DNA of 64,000 nucleotides from assembly GCA_003864495.1 (NCBI GenBank), contig ML133503.1, positions 1,116,001-1,180,000 on the forward strand, in the 5' to 3' direction. Position 1 is the stretch's first letter. Each line of letters starts with the position of its first letter. Source of the stretch: Nemopilema nomurai (Eukaryota; Cnidaria; Scyphozoa; Rhizostomeae; Rhizostomatidae). The translations under genes were made by a program, and so were the position numbers. This document shows positions 58,501 to 64,000 of this stretch, one piece after another. The notes beneath the pieces were generated by a model, which was not told the DNA's origin, ran no database searches, and saw only the letters and a list, made by a program, of their open reading frames with translations.

Positions 58501-61500
58501 GACCAAAAACTATTCAACCTTCCCTGATTGTTTATGTTTTTCATTGACAAACACAAGTGCACAGCCTTTTGATATTGAAAGAATCAAGTTTGTGCGTCTG
58601 CTAGCCACCAAAATGTCTTAAAATGTAACACTTGAATCGTAGTGGTTGTTGTTGAGAGCAAAATCCTTACACGTGGGTGTCTGAAGGATTGATTTTACAC
58701 AATAGTCAAAATGTATACTGACGACAATTTTCGCAATATTGTACGAATGAGGTTGTCTTTTCATCTAGGTGGCCTTGGTCGGTTTATACAAATGCAGATC
58801 CCTGTTTTGCATGCACAGAAAAAACACTTTTGCTCATGGACTTTTCTAATGAAGGGCAAGCACGTGTTCTTTATCGCAACCTCTCGTGGCTTTCGAACTG
58901 AAATTTATTTCATCAGCTTTCGTTCATTTTCCTACGTTTGCAAGCTCTCAGCAAAGTCTGACAGTGAAAAAGAATTTTATGAACAATCACGAACCGAGAA
59001 TTCAATATTAGTATGGTCCAATGAGCAAGAGGCAGGGGCGTGGTTTACCTGTTCTTCCTAATCCCAAAGGATCTGGAAGCATTTCCTTTTAGCGTAGGCT
59101 TTTGTAACCACGTCATTGTATATTTTTAGCTGCATCTCAGAAGCCCAAATGGTGTGTTACATCACAGGATGGAAAAGCAAAATGCGATACACTCGCCTCT
59201 CAGCTAAGTAACAGATTTTCGTGTACTCTTGGAAATGATGAAAAAGACTGCTACAAAAAAATTGCATCGAAAGAAGCCGATTTTGGAGTGTTTGATGGAG
59301 GAATGGTATACCGTGCAGGTACGTTAAAATAGTACATAATTGAATTACAATCTTGGATGAGCTCCTTGCCTTCCTAGTATGTGAAATGTGTCTGTCTCGC
59401 CTGACACCCATTTTCGGGACTGGCTTAAAAGCTAGGTGTTGAGTGTTAAATGATACGGGGTTGTTATTTAGTTCCATATATATATATATATATAGCATCG
59501 TAGGGACCGGGTGCAAGAGGGGCTATGGCCCCCAACCTTTTGACTAATCGTACCCCTGCGAGACCAAAACATGCCACTTTCACAAATGAGATTGTTTACA
59601 TTAAAAGTATCTGTCCTTGCATTTAAGGAATGGAACACGGCCTAAAGGCAATCATGGCGGAGAAACTCAGCAACGTCAATAGTAGTGCCACTGCGTATTA
59701 TGCTGTTGCGGTTGTGAAGACCGGCGGGGGATTGACTATCAATAATATCAAGGTAAATGCTCTCAGTCGCCAAGCTTCACTTTAAGACAGATAATCGGTA
59801 GTAATAGTTAATACAATTGGCACATGAGAGGTGGGACGTTACATTCGTGCATCCGCCGCCCTTTGTTTGGGTTGACCCGATCCAAATGCGCTTAATCGAA
59901 TCAAACGCCCTTCGGCTCCTTCGCTGTATATTTCGTGCTTTGAGTCCAGTTCTTAATTGGACCTGCCTTCGGAAGGGTTTTACTATTGGACATGTTTCAT
60001 ACGTTTCTCAGTACAAAATTGTGGCTTTTTTCTTCCCTGATTACTTTAAGATATTTATCTATTTTTTCAGGTTGATACGTCTCATCTAATCACGGCTACT
60101 TGCATTATTTTGTCATCATTTTAACTACCCTTAGGGGATTGTTGATTGTTGTGATGCTTTTGGTATATGTTGTGATGCTAATAGTTCATATTTGTTATCA
60201 GGGAAAGAAGTCATGTCACACTGGGGTGCAAAAGACCTCAGGCTGGCTCATGCCAGTCGGGGCGCTTTTGTCGAAGAAACTCATGAGCTGGGTGTCATGT
60301 GACCAGTACGAGACTGTCTCCAGCTTTTTTAGTGCGAGTTGTGCCCCGGGTATGTGAAATTACATTAATCTCTATTTGAACGCAGTCTTCGAAAAATTTG
60401 AATAGCTTAGTAAGACGTGAAAGCTTTTCTCTACGTGAATCAATTCACTCCCATCTCATTTTCATGTTGGTAATTGTCACTGTGATAGATGTTCGACAAG
60501 TAACTTGATGAAAAATTACAGAGCTTGCTGAAGCGGCTATTTTACGCACACGACCCAGAATCCATCTCGCGGCAATGTTTTCATGTACAGTATAAGAAAA
60601 AGGAGATTTTATTTACTCGCAGGTGCAAATGACAGGAAGTACAATGCAGAATTGAAAGGCATGGGAAAGCTCTGCGCACTTTGCAAGGGAGCTGGAGCAG
60701 ACAAATGCTCTCGAAGCAGCAAAGAGCCGTACTACTCTTACGGAGGCGCATTCAAGTGCCTGAAAGACGGAGTCGGGGACGTGGCTTTCATAAAAGCATC
60801 CATTGTCACAGCACTTTCGCCATCGGAACAGGCGAACTACAAACTCCTCTGTCTGGATGGCACAACTAAAGGTATGGCGCAAATCGATGTGAAGGTGCAC
60901 CAAACAAATCGAAGCAGCGCCTATATAGCTTCCCAATCGATGACTTCATTCTGTCGTGCCCCAATCCATATTATTACTTTCTTTTTACTTGTCGTTTATT
61001 CATCGCACTTTGAGCACACTTGGTGGATATTTTCTGGGACAATTTTGAATCAACAACTTAATTGAAGCTCGAATTTACGATTGTGCTAATTCTGCAGGCT
61101 GGAAAGATTTTAGGCCATAGTCAAGTGATAGTAGGTGGTTGTAATCTTTTTTTAAATTACTGTTTTGTTTATTCATAAAATGAAATTAGCAAGGAATGGG
61201 AATGTTCAGTAGATAAATTTAACTGAAGCCCATGTTTTCTTTCGTTAGTTAAAAGTTAGTTAAAAGCGAATGTTGTGGTGTTGGACCCTCAGCTATTTCG
61301 AAAATGCTTAGTTTGTCTCCCTTAAAGTATGAAGAATGCCTTCTTATGAAAGTTGTCATTATTTGTAGATCCAAAGGACTTTGCAACCTGTAACCTGGCC
61401 AGAGTGCCTTCCCACGCGGTTATGACGCGCCATGATGCTCCAATTGCGGATTACCAAAATCTCTTCAAAGACATTGACAAGAAGCTTCGGGAAACTGCAA

Positions 61501-63915
61501 GTGCATCACTCAAGTATGACGGGAAGCTGTTCTCGAAAGGTACAGTTGGCTTAGAGGTGGTTGCAGCAGGGAAGCAGACCTATGACAAATACCTGGACAC
61601 AAATTACATCAAAGACATCGCGGCCTTAGATCACTGTGGTAAGTGACTATTGTAGCCAAGAATATGAAGCAATTCTCTGAGGTACATGCTTGCAAGTTCA
61701 AAGTAAGTCTTCGAGACTCAAGGGACTTCCAGATTGTTAGCTGGCGTTGACTTTGCTTGCGTATCTTTATCCTCTGGGTTGGCTGTCTGCGCCTGTACCA
61801 CTGAAAAGAGGCGGTGAGGGATTAACAGGGTAACACGAGAGAACAAAAACGCGCCAACAGTCAAAATCAGCCTAGGCTAATGGCCATCTAAGGGCCAAGT
61901 CGTAAGCGTGCTATCTATTTACCAATACCAATACTGCCTATTTGGCTTTCGTTGCGTTAGAAATTTTACAGGGTTGGTCTGCTTCATCTATATGCCTCTT
62001 TTCGTACTTATGAACGGGTCAATACTGAAGGGTCGAAGGGCCATGATGCCGTTCGCCGCCATGTAGGTATTTGGTCTACCCAGGTTTTGATTATTTTCGA
62101 CAATAGCTACGTTTTTGCATAAGAAGCAGCTTAACTGTTCCTGGAAAAGTTCAAATGATTTTAGGTTAGCAAGTTTTTGTCAAACTCAGATCATTGTTTT
62201 ATCAGAAGCCGCTGAAAGGGTAACCTTCAGAGTTGATTGCATTGATTATAACGTCAAAGTCATATGAAGTAAGAAGTCCATACCCCAAAGTCTGTTTGTC
62301 ATACCTAGAATGTGATACCTCGAATGTGATATGTAGCTTAAGGTATTGGGAAGCTTGCACGATAAGTAGTCCAAGCTTGTTGGCATTTTGTGAAGCCATG
62401 AAAGTGTAGGCATTTTGTTGAGTGAAGTGATTTATACATGACATTCAAACCTTGTTGTCACATAGCTAAATGGTGTGTCACTTCAAAGAATGCGTTGGAT
62501 CAGTGCAACAAAATACGCAACAGTACTCAGGGCAAGCCAATACATTGCCTTCAGGGATCGAGTGAAAAAGATTGCTACTCCAAGATTGCTGACAAATCAG
62601 CAGACATTGGCATGTTCGATGGTGGCTCTATCTACCATGCAGGTTTGCTCCTCGTTACCTTGTTGCCATGTGCTGCATCATTTTGACTTGTCTTTCTGGA
62701 CATGTGCTTCAGTTTTTGATATCAAATAAGCTACATTTGCACAGATTCAGTAATATCTGTAACGATGTTTCCACCCACAAAGTTATTATTAACAGGATAA
62801 TCAGCAATCTCTGACTATTCTGTATTCAAAGCAGCACCAACCAGTTGGTTTTATTCAAAAAGTCTATACACCATAGTCTTGGAAATTTAGTTGCTTTTAT
62901 TCGTTGACAGAAGATGATCTTCTCCTACTCTCATGTTTGAAGATACTTTATGACTTTCTTCAAATATTTTCTCTAAGTATTTAGTTTCATTTGTTTTTGC
63001 AAAAAGGAATTCAGAATTTGTAGCAAAGGGTTCTGCTAAGTGGGGCTCGTGGAAACCTCTCAATCTGATGCCATTTTGTTTCTCCACTTAGAAGATCACC
63101 CAATTCTAGACTAAGTGAGACGATGCCAATTTTAACCTTGTAATTCTTCTTCCTGTTGGTTAAAAGGAAAGGAAAATAACCTTTCGGTGATCGTTTCCGA
63201 GAATCTCACAACGACCACTGACTTCGAAACTGCATACTACGCTATTGCAGTCGTAAAGAAGGACAGCAAGTTGACAATCAACACGCTCAAGGTAAAAAGT
63301 GTTCATAAGCAATTTGTAGCTCTATTGGGGGATATTGCAGCAGATAAGAGGGGTACTCTGTTTGACTAGGTTCAACAATGACTGTATGATATACTCTGTA
63401 TTAACGCATTAACGAATTTTAGACTGTATAGAGAACAGATCTATTGATATGTATCCTTGAAAAGCAATAGGATTGTTGATTATATTAGATGTTTAAATAC
63501 AGTCTTCTAATAAAAAATTCGTGACATGAGAACATCCGTCAAAATATTAGAGCTCCTAAGTGAAAGTTTACTTCAATTAAGTGTTTTTATTCAGTTGATA
63601 GGTAAGATAATCATTAACTGTCAATGTTAGAAGAACCAGTCTGGATGAAATGATGATTCAAACGATATTATTTGTACAAAAAAGCGAGTGAAAACCGTTT
63701 GTATTATGTGAACAATACATTCTGATCAGTGCTTGCTATCTAAAACACATTGCTTGTATCACAGGGGACGAAGTCGTGTCACACTGGTGTCAAAAAGACC
63801 TCTGGCTGGGTTGTTCCCGTGGGTCACTTTTTAAGGAAGAAGATGATGAGCCTGCCCTCAAATTGCGATGAATACGAGGCTGTTTCCAATTACTTCAGCC
63901 AAAGCTGCGCACCTG
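55591..63915 (+). CDS. Multi-lobe transferrin, partial at the right edge
   Basis: This is a secreted iron-binding protein of the transferrin family, with at least two lobes visible. Lobe 1 exons: 55591-55642 (signal, [17 protein letters not shown]), 59130-59318, 59628-59752, 60202-60349, 60623-60871 and 61369-61638. Lobe 2 exons: 62466-62642, 63167-63291 and 63765-63915, the last ending at a good donor. The rest lies beyond the window. All phases agree. Lobe 1 shows every iron ligand: Asp in [10 protein letters not shown], Tyr in AYYAVAVVK, Tyr in [17 protein letters not shown], and His in [10 protein letters not shown]. Lobe 2 shows Asp in [10 protein letters not shown] and Tyr in [10 protein letters not shown]. 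In both lobes the anion-site arginine is lysine: [11 protein letters not shown] and [11 protein letters not shown]. The exon block, phases and sequence match the neighbouring single-lobe gene, so the two arose by tandem duplication. Intron 1 (3.5 kb) holds two small transposable elements. Melanotransferrin-like membrane anchoring cannot be judged without the C-terminus. Confidence 0.93.
56509..57101. mobile_element. Non-autonomous hAT-like element (593 bp)
   Basis: The ends are CAGGGGCGGAT and ATCCGCCCCTG, an 11-bp perfect terminal inverted repeat of the type found on many hAT elements. No coding sequence is present. Inside, ACAATTGCATAGGTCA occurs three times (56814, 56858 and 56926). No clear 8-bp target-site duplication was found (flanks ATACAACT and CAACCATT), which may reflect age. 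It lies in intron 1 of the second transferrin gene. Confidence 0.7.
57355..57503. mobile_element. 149-bp MITE with 22-bp terminal inverted repeats
   Basis: The left end GTTTACACGATACCGAGTT and the right end (reverse complement GTTTACACGATACCGGGTT) match at 20 of 22 positions. The interior is non-coding and contains further CCGAT and CCGGT words. The ends closely resemble the repeating unit of the 67-bp satellite at 54453-54854. No target-site duplication was identified. It sits in intron 1 of the second transferrin gene. Confidence 0.75.
58711..59061 (+). other. Unrecognised 116-codon open frame in transferrin intron 1
   Basis: An ATG-initiated frame of 116 codons ends at 59059-59061, about 70 bases before exon 2 of the multi-lobe transferrin. 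It has no signal peptide, domain or donor site that would join it to that exon in phase. It could be chance or a remnant of an inserted element. Confidence 0.2.
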
Positions 63916-63930
63916 GTAAGACAGATTTTT

Positions 63931-64000
63931 AATTTGTCCGCATTTTGGCTTACCCCCAATTTGTCCGCATTTTGGCTTACCCTCAATTTGTCCGCATTTT
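63931..64000. repeat. 27-bp tandem repeat running off the right edge
   Basis: The unit AATTTGTCCGCATTTTGGCT plus TACCCCC repeats at 63931, 63958 and 63985; the last copy is cut by the window end. It begins 16 bases after exon 9 of the multi-lobe transferrin, inside the following intron. The full array length is unknown. Confidence 0.9.

Noticed and set aside
59477..59494. Short AT dinucleotide run
   Set aside because: Only about nine units within an intron; no significance beyond a small microsatellite.

Overview
This is a eukaryotic nuclear window from an animal. Every recognisable gene is split by GT-AG introns and encodes a standard metazoan protein. The DNA is AT-rich, introns run from about 150 bp to several kb, and transposon fossils resemble those common in marine invertebrates. 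A cnidarian, perhaps an anthozoan such as a coral or anemone, is my best guess. That is inference from overall character, not proof. Exons were placed by hand from splice sites, reading-frame phase and remembered family sequences. Gene coordinates below run from start codon to stop codon and include introns.

Layout, left to right. (1) 2117-18292 (+): METTL3, the catalytic subunit of the mRNA N6-adenosine methyltransferase, spread over at least 20 located exons; one short exon was not found. (2) 19835-24090 (-): an unrecognised 572-residue protein in six exons, with a helical N-terminal third and a long polar tail carrying two tandem SUMO-interacting-like motifs. It converges on METTL3. (3) 25179-29229 (-): MAF1, the repressor of RNA polymerase III, five exons. 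(4) 32553-37565 (-): tyrosine aminotransferase, twelve exons. (5) 41128-44894 (+): proteasome subunit alpha type-7, six exons, with an exactly duplicated splice acceptor before exon 5. (6) 48176-51195 and 55591 to past the right edge (+): two tandem transferrin genes. The first encodes a single iron-binding lobe and has an apparent one-base frameshift. The second encodes at least two lobes.

The genes do not form a pathway. Items 1-5 are unrelated housekeeping or metabolic genes. The two transferrins are a real local family: each lobe is built from the same six-exon block with the same intron phases, and the iron ligands Asp, Tyr, Tyr and His are visible. The ten kilobases around them are also the repeat-rich part of the window. 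They hold a decayed hAT transposase gene, a 67-bp satellite, a hAT-type non-autonomous element and a small palindromic element whose ends match the satellite.

No bacterial, viral, CRISPR or rRNA features were seen. tRNA genes were not searched systematically. No previously undescribed system stands out. The most unusual items are the mixed single-lobe and multi-lobe transferrin cluster, the duplicated PSMA7 acceptor, the MITE-derived satellite and the unrecognised tandem-SIM protein.
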